Counted from the stretch's first letter, positions 36,877 through 47,013 are shown. The stretch: 64,000 bases of DNA from Halomonas sp. HL-93 (GCF_900086985.1 NZ_LT593974.1:1-64000); one strand, 5' to 3'. A program made the numbers and translations. The notes: generated from the letters alone by a model not told the origin.

Positions 36877-37788
36877 ATGAATGATACCCAAGATCTTTTC
36901 CCCACTCGCTTGGAACGAAAGTTGGGAATGTTTGAGCGCATCGACCCAGTGGTATATGGCGATGAGTCTCAGCTTGCGAATGGCCCATTGGACAGGTCGC
37001 AAATTGATGAGTATGAGAGAAAAGGCTTCCTCTCATTTGAAGGGTTTTATGATGCTGACGATATGCAGGCTTTTCTTCAAGAGCTACGTGAGTATGAAGA
37101 CGATGCTGATCTGAAGCTCTCCGAAGGGACTATTCTTGAACCAGGGCGTGAAGAGATACGCACGGTGTTCGGTATCCATCAAGTATCAAAACGCTTCCAG
37201 CGCCTGACTCGAGATCCAAAGTTGCTGGCGATCGTTAAGCAATTGCTGGGCAGTGATGTCTATATCCATCAGTCACGGATCAACTATAAGCCAGGGTTCA
37301 AAGGTAAGGGGTTTGAGTGGCATTCGGACTTTGAAACATGGCATAGCGAAGACGGCATGCCGCGTATGCGTGCGCTAAGTTGTTCAATCGTCCTCACTGA
37401 CAACGGCGAGTTTAACGGTCCGCTGATGCTGATTCCCGGCTCGCACCGGTACTTTGTTCCCTGTGTGGGACGAACGCCGGAAAATAACTACAAAGAGTCG
37501 CTGAAAAGCCAAGAGGTAGGGGTGCCGCCCGCGAGCAGCCTTCGCGAGATAATGCTTGAAAACGATATTGAAGCACCCAAAGGCCCAGCAGGGTCTCTGG
37601 TAATTTTCGAAAGCAATACCATGCACGGCTCCAATATCAACATGTCCTGCTGGCCAAGAAGTAACCTGTTCTTTGTCTACAATAGTGTTGAAAATACACT
37701 TCACGACCCTTACTGCGGTAACCGGCCTCGCCCAGAATTTCTGGCCAACCGCACCGAGTGGGAGCCCCTTGAGCCCCTTCAGGAGTAA
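36877..37788 (+). CDS. ectD: Ectoine hydroxylase
   Basis: A 303-residue iron/2-oxoglutarate-dependent dioxygenase of the phytanoyl-CoA hydroxylase superfamily that converts ectoine to 5-hydroxyectoine. The EctD signature FEWHSDFETWHSEDGMP is intact; His149, Asp151 and His250 (in NTMHGSN) form the iron triad, and Arg260/Ser261 lie near the 2-oxoglutarate site. The start has a strong GGAGGAG site. It stands alone: no ectABC genes are in the window, so it is not part of an ect operon here, but it is 7 kb from the ectoine uptake genes. Confidence 0.95.
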   Translation: MNDTQDLFPTRLERKLGMFERIDPVVYGDESQLANGPLDRSQIDEYERKGFLSFEGFYDADDMQAFLQELREYEDDADLKLSEGTILEPGREEIRTVFGIHQVSKRFQRLTRDPKLLAIVKQLLGSDVYIHQSRINYKPGFKGKGFEWHSDFETWHSEDGMPRMRALSCSIVLTDNGEFNGPLMLIPGSHRYFVPCVGRTPENNYKESLKSQEVGVPPASSLREIMLENDIEAPKGPAGSLVIFESNTMHGSNINMSCWPRSNLFFVYNSVENTLHDPYCGNRPRPEFLANRTEWEPLEPLQE

Positions 37789-37800
37789 CCTCTTGTACAT

Positions 37801-37857
37801 TGCCGTATTGAGCGCAAAACCTGACGGTGGCAATTGCTGACTTGCGCCAATACGGCA
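37801..37857. other. Long imperfect hairpin downstream of ectD
   Basis: TGCCGTATTG-A-GCGCAA (37801-37817) pairs with TTGCGC-CAATACGGCA (37842-37857): about 16 pairs with one bulged base around a 24-base loop. A second hairpin, CCCCCTG/CAGGGGG, lies at 37938-37957. Neither has a T-tail. The first could be an RNA-stability element for ectD or a relic of a small inverted-repeat element. The 535 bases between ectD and kdgD otherwise show no gene I can support, only the regulatory palindromes near 38230. Confidence 0.6.
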
Positions 37858-38228
37858 CTTCGCGAGATTTTCGAGATTTTGAACCGCCTTCTGGACGTTG
37901 ATCAAAAAATGACGCGCCTAGGATACGCACTTACAGGCCCCCTGATGCAGCAGGGGGTCGCGAATGCTAGATGTTTACCTTCCCTTCATGATTTTCTAAT
38001 AAATAACGTTAGCTCCAAGGTATGAGCAAAAAATACCCCGAAACCGCCCACACTCCCTTAGCAGAGTGCGGCGCTGACTATAAACGCCTAAGTCGCTGTT
38101 AATGGTTGAATTGCGTGATATGAGGCTGCATAAGCGTCGCGCTTAGCCTATGGGAGAGGTGGTTAAACTTTGGTTGTATTTTGCGATGGCCGACTTGCTT
38201 AACCCGACGGGGGCGATTAGTTTTTAAC

Positions 38229-38260
38229 TTGTATGATGTATGACAACTAAGAGGTTGTCA
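38229..38260. promoter_or_regulatory. Overlapping palindromes before kdgD copy 1, probable GntR operator
   Basis: TTGTATGATGTATGACAA (38229-38246) is followed, overlapping, by TGACAAC-N6-GTTGTCA (38241-38260), a perfect seven-base inverted repeat. The first element recurs before the second kdgD copy. Its size and TTGT...ACAA ends fit FadR-type GntR operators; the island encodes such a regulator. Confidence 0.6.
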
Positions 38261-38307
38261 CGATTTTAAGCCTCGCGAATGGGTGTTGGCACACTTCTAC
38301 GAGGGAA

Positions 38308-39171
38308 GCATGAGGATGGTGGCGTGAAGTTTTCCAAACAAGACGTAATACAAGCGATCGGTGATGGCCTACTCTCGTTCCCGATCACCGACTTCGACGA
38401 TAACGGCCAGTTCGATGAAGCCAGCTACCGCGAGCGGCTTGCCTGGTTTATTAGCCACGACATTTCAGCGGTATTCGTGGCCGGCGGCACCGGTGAGTTT
38501 TTTAACCTATCGCTGGAAGAATACCGCCAGGTGGTACGTGCAGCTGTCGATGTGGTCGATGGCAAGCTCCCGGTGATTGCCAGCGCGGGGTTAAGCGTGG
38601 CCTCGGGAAAAGCCTTCGCCAGAGCCGCGGAAGAAGCCGGCGCCGACGGCATTCTGCTAATGCCGCCCTACTTAACCGAATGCCCACAGGAAGGCCTGGT
38701 GGCCTATGCAAAGCAAATTTGCGACGCCACACCGATCAACGTTATCTACTACAACCGGGGTAACGGCATCCTCAACGCGGCGTCTGTCCAGACGTTGGCC
38801 GATGCCTGCCCGAACTTGATCGGTCTGAAAGACGGCAAGGGCGATATTCAAGCGCTGAATAAAATCATCAAGACTGTGGGCGACCGTCTGACCTATATCG
38901 GTGGCGTGCCTACCGCCGAGATTTTCGCCGAAGCGTATCTGTCGATTGGCGTTAACACATACTCCTCGGCCGTCTTCAATTTTGTTCCCGATATGGCGGT
39001 GGCCTTCTATCGAGCCCTCCGTGCTGGGGACAGCCACATCGTTAAGCAAATTACCCAAGAGTTTTTTATTCCGTTTATCGATTTACGGGATCAAAAAGCG
39101 GGGTATGCCGTGAGCCTGGTTAAGGCGGGTGCCGAGATTATCGGTCGCCCGGCCGGAGACGTTCGCGCGCC
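38308..39171 (+). repeat. Long direct repeat, copy 1 (kdgD)
   Basis: An 864-base segment nearly identical to 49451-50314, offset 11,143 bases. I count eight substitutions in the coding part, and none in roughly the first 260 bases of kdgD. Similarity falls sharply at both ends. Confidence 0.93.
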
Positions 39172-39235
39172 ATTGACGATGCCGTCTGCCGACGAGTGTC
39201 GGCAATTAAAGCAACTAATCGATAATACGAAGTAA
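38324..39235 (+). CDS. kdgD: 5-dehydro-4-deoxyglucarate dehydratase, copy 1
   Basis: A 303-residue DapA-superfamily TIM-barrel enzyme that dehydrates and decarboxylates 5-keto-4-deoxyglucarate to 2-oxoglutarate semialdehyde. The Schiff-base Lys169 is in LIGLKDGKGD and Tyr143 in IYYNRG; the length and VFVAGGTGEFFNLS segment fit KdgD. Unlike DapA it lies among hexarate genes. The start is GTG with GAGGATGG upstream, shared with copy 2. The last about 20 residues (ADECRQLKQLIDNTK) differ completely from copy 2. It heads the module kdgD-tctCBA-garD-gudD-gudD. Confidence 0.93.
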   Translation: MKFSKQDVIQAIGDGLLSFPITDFDDNGQFDEASYRERLAWFISHDISAVFVAGGTGEFFNLSLEEYRQVVRAAVDVVDGKLPVIASAGLSVASGKAFARAAEEAGADGILLMPPYLTECPQEGLVAYAKQICDATPINVIYYNRGNGILNAASVQTLADACPNLIGLKDGKGDIQALNKIIKTVGDRLTYIGGVPTAEIFAEAYLSIGVNTYSSAVFNFVPDMAVAFYRALRAGDSHIVKQITQEFFIPFIDLRDQKAGYAVSLVKAGAEIIGRPAGDVRAPLTMPSADECRQLKQLIDNTK

Positions 39236-39294
39236 AAATCCTTATCAAACCGCAAAGTGATAACAAATTAACAACGAGCGAATGAGGTGAAGTT

Positions 39295-40344
39295 ATGATC
39301 GTATCCAAAAAAATGATGACAGGCGTAGGTTCGGTAGCGCTTATGGCGGCAATAAGCGCCAGCTCTGGTACTGTCCTGGCCCAGGAACTACGCGGGAATG
39401 TCCGCGTTGTCATCGGCTCTACGTCGACCGGGGCAGACACCTATCAGAACTCCAGTTTCGTAGTGGACAAGCTAGCCGAGCATCTAGATATCAACATGAA
39501 GGTCGATGCGGTTGGGGCGAACGCGGCATTTCGCACTCTGGACCGAGATCCGCGCGGTAATACCCTGATGATCTTCCATGATTATGCCTATTTAGGCCAC
39601 TTATACGGCGTGGAAGGCTTCAGCGATATCTTCGAGAAGTACGCCATTGGGCCTGCCGTATCTATTAACCCAGGCAATGCTTATCTGGTACCCAAGGACT
39701 CGCCCTACGAGAATCTGGAGGACATCATCGCTGCCGCAGGTGAAGGCGAGACAATACGTGTTGCGATCCAGCCGGGTGGCGTTTCCGAGATCGGTTTTAG
39801 CGCTTTGAAGAACGCTATCGCCATTGAGCATCCGGGGCAGGAAGATAATCTGGTCGCTGTGAACACAGGCTCCCAGTCGGACAAGAATCAGCAGCTGTTC
39901 GATGATCAAGTCGACGTTATTAATGGCTCCGTGCAAGCTAACGAGCAGTTCACTCGCTTGCCTGAAGATGATCAAAAGGCCATGCGTTTCGTTTGGTTGA
40001 CGGCGAGTGAGGAAACCATAGAACAAGCGCCTGAAGATGGGCTGGGCGAAACATCGCGTGAACAGTTGTTGGAGTATGTTGAGCCTAACGTCAACGTCAC
40101 CATGGGCGATGACGAAAGTTTCACTTTCGATAAGGAGTTCTTCTTCCTTTATAACAAAGACATGGACCCTGCTATCGTTGAGCAAATCGATGAGGCGCTG
40201 GCCGAGATCTACGATGAGGGCGAGATTCAGGAAACCCTGAAAGACAGTTTCTTCATCCCCAACTTCATGCCATCTGATGAAGCTGAAGCGCACTTTAAAG
40301 AGAAGGCAGAGCGTTACGCAAGTATCATCGAAAACATCAAATAA
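39295..40344 (+). CDS. Tripartite tricarboxylate transporter binding protein (TctC/Bug family)
   Basis: A 349-residue periplasmic binding protein with a signal peptide (about 1-29, ending VLAQ). GNVRVVIGSTSTGADTYQNSSFVVDKLAEHL is the TctC-type N-terminal lobe, followed by a VDAVGANAAFRTL loop. It belongs with the TctB and TctA genes behind it. By operon context the ligand is probably galactarate or glucarate (inference). GAGGTG precedes the ATG. Confidence 0.85.
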   Translation: MIVSKKMMTGVGSVALMAAISASSGTVLAQELRGNVRVVIGSTSTGADTYQNSSFVVDKLAEHLDINMKVDAVGANAAFRTLDRDPRGNTLMIFHDYAYLGHLYGVEGFSDIFEKYAIGPAVSINPGNAYLVPKDSPYENLEDIIAAAGEGETIRVAIQPGGVSEIGFSALKNAIAIEHPGQEDNLVAVNTGSQSDKNQQLFDDQVDVINGSVQANEQFTRLPEDDQKAMRFVWLTASEETIEQAPEDGLGETSREQLLEYVEPNVNVTMGDDESFTFDKEFFFLYNKDMDPAIVEQIDEALAEIYDEGEIQETLKDSFFIPNFMPSDEAEAHFKEKAERYASIIENIK

Positions 40345-40351
40345 ATCCTTT

Positions 40352-40385
40352 GGGCACTGGTGGCTTAGTTCTACCAGTGCCCTTT
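40352..40385 (+). terminator. Stem-loop between tctC and tctB
   Basis: GGGCACTGGT (40352-40361) pairs perfectly with ACCAGTGCCC (40373-40382) around 11 bases, followed by TTT C ATT. Probably a partial terminator setting binding-protein excess. Confidence 0.7.
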
Positions 40386-40452
40386 CATTCAGGTAGAACC
40401 GATAGAGAATAATACAGAGACAGGGTGTCTCCTGCTTATTTCCGGAGCGATT

Positions 40453-40896
40453 ATGGAATCAGGTATATCAAGTCTGCTCAGCATCTCGGTCGATTTCGAG
40501 AACTCGCATTTGTTCTTCCCAACCATTATCAGTTGGATCATGGCCGTTTTGTTTGCCATTGTTCTAGTGGCAAAAGTAGCTCCTTTTCTAGTTGCTGTTA
40601 AGAGAGGAGAACGTTCTCTGCCTATTGTAGGTGAACCCATGGATGGATGGCGTTTTTTCGGCACGCTTGCGCTGATCGTCGCTTATTTCTATCTAATGGC
40701 TGTAGTGGGCAATCTATTCCCCTATACAGGGTATGGTTTTTTATTTGTTTCAATATTGTTCGTTCTTTTGATGTCTCTTATGTATATGCATAAGTGGACA
40801 AAGAAATCGCTCATTATTGTGGTCATTAATGCCGTTGTTGCACCTAGCTTAGTTTGGTTGATCCTTGCCAAGCTGTTTGCTATTACCCTGCCGTGA
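40453..40896 (+). CDS. Tripartite tricarboxylate transporter small subunit (TctB family)
   Basis: A 147-residue membrane protein with four hydrophobic helices. TctB proteins are poorly conserved, so the call leans on the position between tctC and tctA. A GGAG site precedes the ATG, and tctA begins 17 bases after the stop. Confidence 0.82.
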   Translation: MESGISSLLSISVDFENSHLFFPTIISWIMAVLFAIVLVAKVAPFLVAVKRGERSLPIVGEPMDGWRFFGTLALIVAYFYLMAVVGNLFPYTGYGFLFVSILFVLLMSLMYMHKWTKKSLIIVVINAVVAPSLVWLILAKLFAITLP

Positions 40897-40912
40897 TTAA
40901 AGCGAGTGCCCT

Positions 40913-42421
40913 ATGGAATTCTTATCCTTATTTGACATAACTTTCTTTTTGCTGGCCGGGTTTGGCACGCTAGTCGGCATTATTTTTGGCGCAATTCCTG
41001 GTATGACCGCTACTATGGCGGTCGCCGTATGTTTGCCGCTAACCTATGCTCTAGGACTTCATAACGGTCTGGCTTTATTACTTGGTTTGTATGTGGGAGG
41101 CATCTCGGGTGGCATGGTGCCAGCGGTACTCATCAATATTCCCGGCACACCATCATCTATCACTACTACTTTCGATGGTTACCCGATGGCGCAAAAAGGG
41201 GAGGGAGAAAAGGCCCTGCGAATTTGTGTCATTGCTTCTGTTTTTGGTGGCCTGCTAAGTGCCGCAGTGCTTTTTCTCTTTGCGCCTTTATTGGCGGATT
41301 TTTCGATTAAGTTCTCCTATGTAGAGAAGTTCTTGATAATCCTGCTGGCACTGAGTGTCATCGCCTCGCTGTCAAACAGCATGCTGGTGGGCATTTTTAG
41401 TGGTGTGATTGGCATCTGGCTCAGCCTGATTGGTGACTACAGCACGACTGATGGTGGTAACGGCAAGACTCGCTTGATGTTTGACTTTATGGAGCCTTAC
41501 CTCTTTGAAGGGTTTTCTCTGTTGCCCGTGCTGATAGGGATTTTCGGTATCTCCACAATTTTTTTAGAGGCTGAAAAGGGTGTTAAAAGTGAAGTGTCTG
41601 GAAAAAGCGTGAAGGTTAGTAAAGATTCTGGTTTTTCTTTATCAATCTTCAAAGGTAGCCTGACAAACCTTACCCGTTCTTCTTTTATAGGCACCTTTGT
41701 CGGCTTGTTGCCAGGCGTGGGTGGCAGCGCCGCCTCAGTGTTAGCGTATACCCAAGAGAAAAACTTGGCGCGTGACTCTTCTCAAATGGGTAAAGGGGCT
41801 CCCCAAGGTATTATTGCGTCAGAGTCAGCCAACAATGCGTTAACCGGCGGTGCACTGATTCCATTGTTATCGCTTGGGATTCCAGGTGACTCTACCACAG
41901 CGGTTCTAATTGGTGCTTTCACGTTGCAGGGTATTCAGGTAGGACCATTGTTCATTCCTGAAAATACTGAAACATGGTACGTCATGATGACGGCATTAGT
42001 GTTTGCCAATATCGTCATGTTTTTCCTGATGTTCTATGCCATCAAGCACATTGCCAAGGTCGTGCTGGTGCCCAAGCATATTCTCTTCCCCATTATTGTG
42101 ATGATGTGTGTTGTGGGTGCTTACGCCATCAATTACGGCATTATGTTCGATGTCTGGACGCTGCTGATTTTTGGTGTAGTGGGGTACTTGATACAGAAGG
42201 TTGGATTGGAAGTGGCACCTTTGATCATTGGTTTTATCCTCGGTAGCCAAGCAGAGGTCTACTTTGTCAAAAGCCTTGAGTCGGCTGGCACATTTACCAC
42301 CTTCTTCACTAAAAGCCCCATTGCCGTAGTGCTGTGGCTGCTTATTCTTGCCTCCGTGGTGTTCTCGCTCATGATGAGCCGGAAAAATCGCGCCAAGCAT
42401 CAACATAACGCTGTGGGCTAG
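40913..42421 (+). CDS. Tripartite tricarboxylate transporter large permease (TctA family)
   Basis: A 502-residue inner-membrane permease, the normal TctA length, with about 12 helices. GTLVGIIFGAIPGMTATMAVAVCLPLTYAL near residue 18 and GLLPGVGGSAASVLAYTQEKNLA near residue 264 are the two family motifs (GxxPGxG type). It drives uptake by an ion gradient. The following garD gene supports a hexarate substrate. Confidence 0.94.
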   Translation: MEFLSLFDITFFLLAGFGTLVGIIFGAIPGMTATMAVAVCLPLTYALGLHNGLALLLGLYVGGISGGMVPAVLINIPGTPSSITTTFDGYPMAQKGEGEKALRICVIASVFGGLLSAAVLFLFAPLLADFSIKFSYVEKFLIILLALSVIASLSNSMLVGIFSGVIGIWLSLIGDYSTTDGGNGKTRLMFDFMEPYLFEGFSLLPVLIGIFGISTIFLEAEKGVKSEVSGKSVKVSKDSGFSLSIFKGSLTNLTRSSFIGTFVGLLPGVGGSAASVLAYTQEKNLARDSSQMGKGAPQGIIASESANNALTGGALIPLLSLGIPGDSTTAVLIGAFTLQGIQVGPLFIPENTETWYVMMTALVFANIVMFFLMFYAIKHIAKVVLVPKHILFPIIVMMCVVGAYAINYGIMFDVWTLLIFGVVGYLIQKVGLEVAPLIIGFILGSQAEVYFVKSLESAGTFTTFFTKSPIAVVLWLLILASVVFSLMMSRKNRAKHQHNAVG

Positions 42422-42445
42422 TACGAATATTAAACAGGAACGCTC

Positions 42446-44011
42446 ATGACAAATGTTGAAAGCAAAATCATAAAAGTACACCCCGACGATAATGTCGCCA
42501 TCGTGGTAGAGGCTGAAGGCATCGCAGAGGGCCAGGTGCTAGGCACCGGCGGCTTGGTTGCTAAAGGGCGCATACCCCAAGGGCATAAGTTGGCGCTCAC
42601 TGATATTGCGGATAATGCGCCTATTATTCGCTACGGTGAAATTATTGGTCATGCGCTTGCCGCTATTGCCAGAGGGGAGCACGTTGATGAATCCAAAGTG
42701 CGCCTACCCACAGCACCTGCTTTAGAAGAGTTGCCGCTGGCCACTCGCCCGGCCCCTGATGTTGAGCCCCTTGAAGGCTATACCTTTGAAGGGTTTCGCA
42801 ACCCCGATGGCAGTGTGGGCACTAAGAACGTGCTTGGGATCACTACCAGCGTGCAGTGTGTAGCGGGCACTGTGGATTATGTGGTGGAACGCATAAAGCG
42901 TGAATTACTACCACGCTACCCCTATGTTGATGATGTCGTAGGGCTCAACCATAGCTATGGATGTGGCGTCGCTATCAACGCGCCTGCGGCGATTATCCCC
43001 ATTCGCACGCTTAAGAACATTGCCCTAAACCCGAACTTTGGCAATGAAGTGATGGTGATCGGCTTGGGGTGCGAAAAACTCCAGCCTTCAACGTTGCTCG
43101 ATGACCAGCCCGTCAAAATTTATCAAAACACAGAAGCGGCGGATCCTGATGCCAATGTACTGAGCCTTCAGGATGAGAGCTTTCAGGGTTTTGGTGAGAT
43201 GGTCGAGGGTATCCTGGCCATGGCTGAACGCCATCTGGAGCGTTTGAATCGCCGCCGTCGTGAAACCTGCCCCGCCTCTGAACTAAGCATCGGTATGCAG
43301 TGCGGTGGCAGTGATGCTTTTTCAGGGGTGACCGCCAACCCTGCAGTTGGCTTTGCGACCGACCTGATTGTGCGAGCCGGGGGCAGCGTTATGTTCTCGG
43401 AGGTCACCGAAGTACGTGATGCTATTCATCTGCTGACGCCTCGCGCGATTAACCAAGATGTCGGAAGGGCGCTTATTGAGCAGATGGCATGGTACGACGA
43501 CTATTTGGCTCAAGGGCAAGCAGACCGCAGTGCTAATCCCTCGCCGGGCAATAAGCGCGGTGGACTCTCCAATGTGGTCGAAAAAGCGCTGGGCTCAATT
43601 ATCAAATCAGGTAATTCCCCCATCGCAGATGTTATCGGGCCGGGTGAACGGCTGAGGCGCAAAGGGCTTACGTTTGCCGCCACCCCCGCCAGTGACTTCA
43701 TTTGTGGAACGTTGCAACTGGCTGCCGGGATGAACTTGCAAGTGTTTACCACTGGTCGTGGTACACCTTATGGGTTGTCCATGGTGCCGGTGCTCAAGGT
43801 TTCCACCAATTCTCGGCTAGGCCAGCGCTGGCACGACATTATTGATCTGGATGCTGGGCGTATTGCGACGGGCGAGGCCAGCATCGAAGAGGTGGGTTGG
43901 GAGCTGTTCCACCTGATCCTCGATGTGGCGAGCGGGCGTAAGCAGGCTGCTGCCGACCGGCTGGGTATTCATAACGACTTGGTTCTATTCAATCCGGCGC
44001 CTGTGACCTGA
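42446..44011 (+). CDS. garD: Galactarate dehydratase
   Basis: A 521-residue member of the UxaA/GarD family that removes water from meso-galactarate to give 5-keto-4-deoxyglucarate. The N-terminal SAF-like domain (about 1-90, [24 protein letters not shown]) is followed by [40 protein letters not shown] and [17 protein letters not shown], which match E. coli GarD far better than altronate dehydratase. It ends in the family's NDLVLFNP segment. It lies between the Tct permease and the gudD pair. Confidence 0.93.
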   Translation: MTNVESKIIKVHPDDNVAIVVEAEGIAEGQVLGTGGLVAKGRIPQGHKLALTDIADNAPIIRYGEIIGHALAAIARGEHVDESKVRLPTAPALEELPLATRPAPDVEPLEGYTFEGFRNPDGSVGTKNVLGITTSVQCVAGTVDYVVERIKRELLPRYPYVDDVVGLNHSYGCGVAINAPAAIIPIRTLKNIALNPNFGNEVMVIGLGCEKLQPSTLLDDQPVKIYQNTEAADPDANVLSLQDESFQGFGEMVEGILAMAERHLERLNRRRRETCPASELSIGMQCGGSDAFSGVTANPAVGFATDLIVRAGGSVMFSEVTEVRDAIHLLTPRAINQDVGRALIEQMAWYDDYLAQGQADRSANPSPGNKRGGLSNVVEKALGSIIKSGNSPIADVIGPGERLRRKGLTFAATPASDFICGTLQLAAGMNLQVFTTGRGTPYGLSMVPVLKVSTNSRLGQRWHDIIDLDAGRIATGEASIEEVGWELFHLILDVASGRKQAAADRLGIHNDLVLFNPAPVT

Positions 44012-44063
44012 AATTAATCGGTATGCCATCAGGTGGTCTCAATTATTTACGAGGTAAAAGCTG

Positions 44064-45389
44064 ATGTTTCCTTCTATTAAGAAAATGCGTGTGGTGCCGG
44101 TAGCGGGTTATGACGGTTTCCTATTGAACTTGAGTGGTGGGCATGCGCCCTGGTTTATTCGCTGTGTGGTCATACTAGAGGATGATGCCGGTAATCAGGG
44201 GGTTGGCGAAATCCCTTCAAGTGCTGGCATTCTTAAGGGGCTCGAGCAATGCCGGTCCCTTATACAAGGCTCTAAAGTTAGTGATATTAAGCAGACGCTA
44301 AATAAAGCGCGCTTACTGTTAGCCAAAAATGGGCGAGAAGAGCGAGGCCGCCAGACATTTGATTTACGCGTTGCCGTACATGTCATTACGGGCCTTGAGG
44401 CGGCGTTATTTGATCTGTTTGGACAAACGTTGCAGATACCTGTTGCCGATTTACTTGGTCAATATGGCCGTCAACGCGATGAGGTTGAAGCGTTGGGCTA
44501 TTTATTCCTGCTCGGTGATCCAGCAAAAACCGATTTGCCTTATCCCAAAACGAGTACCCCGAAAGACGCCTGGGACGAAGTGCGCTATCAGGAAGCGTTA
44601 ACCCCGGATGCAGTCGCAAACCTAGCTAAAGCGGCTTACGAACGCTACGGCTTCAAGGACTTTAAGCTCAAAGGCGGTGTGTTGCGTGGCGAAGAAGAGG
44701 CCGATTGTATCCGCGCTTTGCATGATGCCTTCCCTGAGGCGCGCTTGACCCTTGATCCAAACGGCGCCTGGACGCTTGACGAGGCGGTCAGGGTACTAGA
44801 CCCCATCAAGCACTTGCTTAGTTATGCTGAGGATCCTTGCGGCCAAGAAGAAAGCTACTCAGGCCGAGAAACCATGGCCGAGTTTAAAAAGCGTACCGGG
44901 CTGCCCACCGCGACCAATATGATTGCAACTGATTTTAAGCAATTGCAGTATGCCGTTCAGCTCAATGCCGTGGATATCCCGCTCGCCGACTGTCATTTCT
45001 GGACCATGCAGGGAGCCGTATCGGTAGGTGAGCTTTGCAATGAGTGGGGGATGACCTGGGGGTCACACAGCAACAATCACTTCGATATTTCGCTGGCCAT
45101 GATGACCCACGTGGCAGCCGCCTGTCCGGGGGAAATCACCGCTATTGATACCCACTGGATTTGGCAAGATGGCCAACGTATCACCAAGGATCCGTTCCAG
45201 ATACGTGACGGGAAAATACAGGTGCCTTCAACGCCAGGCCTTGGCGTTGAGCTGGATGAGGACAAGTTGATGGAAGCCCATCGACTCTATCAAAGCCTCG
45301 ACGTTACCCAGCGCAACGATGCCGCGGCCATGCAGTTCTTAATTCCAGGGTGGGAGTTCAATCCCAAAAAGCCTGCGCTTGTTCGCTAA
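44064..45389 (+). CDS. gudD: Glucarate dehydratase paralogue 1 (enolase superfamily)
   Basis: A 441-residue enolase-superfamily enzyme. The GudD catalytic set is intact: FKLKGG (general-base Lys), DPNGAW and YAEDPCG metal ligands, [20 protein letters not shown] (His) and AIDTHWIW (Asp). It departs from E. coli GudD at several usually fixed points (GGHAPWFIR for GAHAPFFTR, and DCHFWTMQG for DPHFWTMQG), so it may prefer another hexarate such as idarate; this is inference. GC content is similar to the neighbours. Its 3' flank resembles that of the next gene. Confidence 0.88.
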   Translation: MFPSIKKMRVVPVAGYDGFLLNLSGGHAPWFIRCVVILEDDAGNQGVGEIPSSAGILKGLEQCRSLIQGSKVSDIKQTLNKARLLLAKNGREERGRQTFDLRVAVHVITGLEAALFDLFGQTLQIPVADLLGQYGRQRDEVEALGYLFLLGDPAKTDLPYPKTSTPKDAWDEVRYQEALTPDAVANLAKAAYERYGFKDFKLKGGVLRGEEEADCIRALHDAFPEARLTLDPNGAWTLDEAVRVLDPIKHLLSYAEDPCGQEESYSGRETMAEFKKRTGLPTATNMIATDFKQLQYAVQLNAVDIPLADCHFWTMQGAVSVGELCNEWGMTWGSHSNNHFDISLAMMTHVAAACPGEITAIDTHWIWQDGQRITKDPFQIRDGKIQVPSTPGLGVELDEDKLMEAHRLYQSLDVTQRNDAAAMQFLIPGWEFNPKKPALVR

Positions 45390-45455
45390 ACATTAATAAT
45401 CGGTTGCATCCACACCTTTTAAAAATTAGTGGAACATGCGAATAGTTACTAGTCT

Positions 45456-45483
45456 TTGCCATTATAGGCGAATGATATATTAA
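45456..45483 (+). promoter_or_regulatory. Possible promoter for the second gudD
   Basis: TTGCCA (45456-45461), 16 bases, TATTAA (45478-45483) in a very A+T-rich stretch between the two paralogues. It suggests separate transcription of the second gudD. Confidence 0.35.
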
Positions 45484-45513
45484 ATATTATTAGATATACT
45501 GAGGTTAAGCTTC

Positions 45514-46857
45514 ATGGTTATTAGTACTCATACTCCTACGATTGTTGAGTATCAAGTTATTCCAGTTGCTGGTCGTGACAGTATGCTGCTCAATATTGGT
45601 GGTGCGCATGCCCCTTTTTTTACTCGCAACATTCTTGTTCTTAAAGATAGTTCAGGGAATCTGGGTGTTGGCGAAGCGCCTGGTGGGGAAACTATTCTGC
45701 ACTCGCTTGAAAAAGCCAAACCTTTTATTGAAGGGCAATCAATCGGAAAGCTGCGCTCGATAGTGGCTTCTGTTAGTAAGCAAGGTCAAATGGCTGATTT
45801 TGAGGCTTTTGGTAAGGGAGCGTGGACGTTTGAGTTAAGAGTAAATGCAGTTGCTGCCCTTGAAGCGGCTTTACTCGATCTTATGGGTAAGCACCTTGGT
45901 GTACCGGTGGCAGAGTTACTTGGGGAAGGTAAACAGCGTAACAGAGTTGATGTGTTAGGTTACCTATTCTTTATCGGTGATGGAAGCGCTACTCCACTAG
46001 ATTTTCGGCAATGTAGAACATCTAAGGGCCACGAATGGTATCGGATGCGGGATAAAAAGGCGCTTACATCATCAAGTATTGTCGAGCTTGCTCAGGCCGC
46101 ACAAGATAGATATGGTTTTCGTGACTTTAAACTTAAGGGCGGGGTGCTGGCCGGAGAAGACGAGATTGAAGCAGTTACTTCTCTTTCAAAAGCCTTTCCA
46201 AACGCTCGCACCACGATTGACCCAAATGGTGCATGGTATCTTGAAGAAGCAATACAATTATGCCGTGGTATGAAGGATGTTTTGGCTTATGTAGAAGACC
46301 CTTGTGGTGCAGAACAGGGATTCTCGGGGAGGGAGATATTATCGGAATTTCGTCAGGCCACAGGTATACCGGTAGCTACTAACATGGTGGCAACCAACTG
46401 GCGGGAAATGGCGCATGCTTTAATGCTGCGATCAATAGATATTCCACTCGCGGATCCTCATTTTTGGACATTATCCGGCGCCGTTCGTGTATCGCAGCTC
46501 TGTGCCAATCACGGCATGGTGTGGGGATCGCACTCTAACAATCACTTTGATATTTCGTTGGCAATGTTTGCTCATGTTGGGGCTGCTGCAGTGGGAGAAA
46601 TTACGGCGCTTGATACACATTGGATTTGGCAAGAGGGAGATGTCCAGTTAACCAAAAAGCCACTTGAAATTATCAATGGCAGCATTGAAGTTGTTGATGA
46701 ACCTGGCTTGGGGGTTGAAATTGATATGGAAGCTGTCATGCAGGCTAATAAGCTTTATCGTTCGCTATCTAGCGGGGCGAGAGATGACTCAAAGACAATG
46801 CAATACTTGATTAATAATTGGTCTTTCGATGCCAAAAAACCCGCGCTTGTCCGCTAA
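45514..46857 (+). CDS. gudD: Glucarate dehydratase paralogue 2 (enolase superfamily)
   Basis: A 447-residue protein closer to E. coli GudD than its neighbour is: [86 protein letters not shown] and ALDTHWIWQ keep all catalytic residues. It likely converts D-glucarate to 5-keto-4-deoxyglucarate. The gene is visibly richer in A+T at third positions than the genes around it, and an IS66 element inserted 76 bases after its stop. The end of the gene and about 30 bases beyond resemble the end of the first copy. Confidence 0.92.
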   Translation: MVISTHTPTIVEYQVIPVAGRDSMLLNIGGAHAPFFTRNILVLKDSSGNLGVGEAPGGETILHSLEKAKPFIEGQSIGKLRSIVASVSKQGQMADFEAFGKGAWTFELRVNAVAALEAALLDLMGKHLGVPVAELLGEGKQRNRVDVLGYLFFIGDGSATPLDFRQCRTSKGHEWYRMRDKKALTSSSIVELAQAAQDRYGFRDFKLKGGVLAGEDEIEAVTSLSKAFPNARTTIDPNGAWYLEEAIQLCRGMKDVLAYVEDPCGAEQGFSGREILSEFRQATGIPVATNMVATNWREMAHALMLRSIDIPLADPHFWTLSGAVRVSQLCANHGMVWGSHSNNHFDISLAMFAHVGAAAVGEITALDTHWIWQEGDVQLTKKPLEIINGSIEVVDEPGLGVEIDMEAVMQANKLYRSLSSGARDDSKTMQYLINNWSFDAKKPALVR

Positions 46858-47013
46858 ATATTAATATTCGGTCGTATCCACACCTTAGTATCCTCCGGCT
46901 ATAGAGACCGGGGTATTACCATACTAATTTTATGTAAGCGATCCAATAAACCCATCTACCTAATCTCGTGAGGGCTGATCACACTGGTGATCTCTTTGGT
47001 TTTGGAGATCGTC

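Noticed and set aside
37834-38025. A 63-codon frame between ectD and kdgD
   Set aside because: No ribosome site, no recognised motif, and it crosses a stable hairpin.
38324-39235. Dihydrodipicolinate synthase (DapA) as the identity of the kdgD genes
   Set aside because: Same superfamily and Schiff-base Lys, but sequence motifs and neighbours fit 5-dehydro-4-deoxyglucarate dehydratase.
42446-44011. Altronate dehydratase (UxaA) as the identity of garD
   Set aside because: Length and the [12 protein letters not shown]...GTKN and GLNHSYGCG segments match GarD more closely, and no uxaC/uxaB genes are present.
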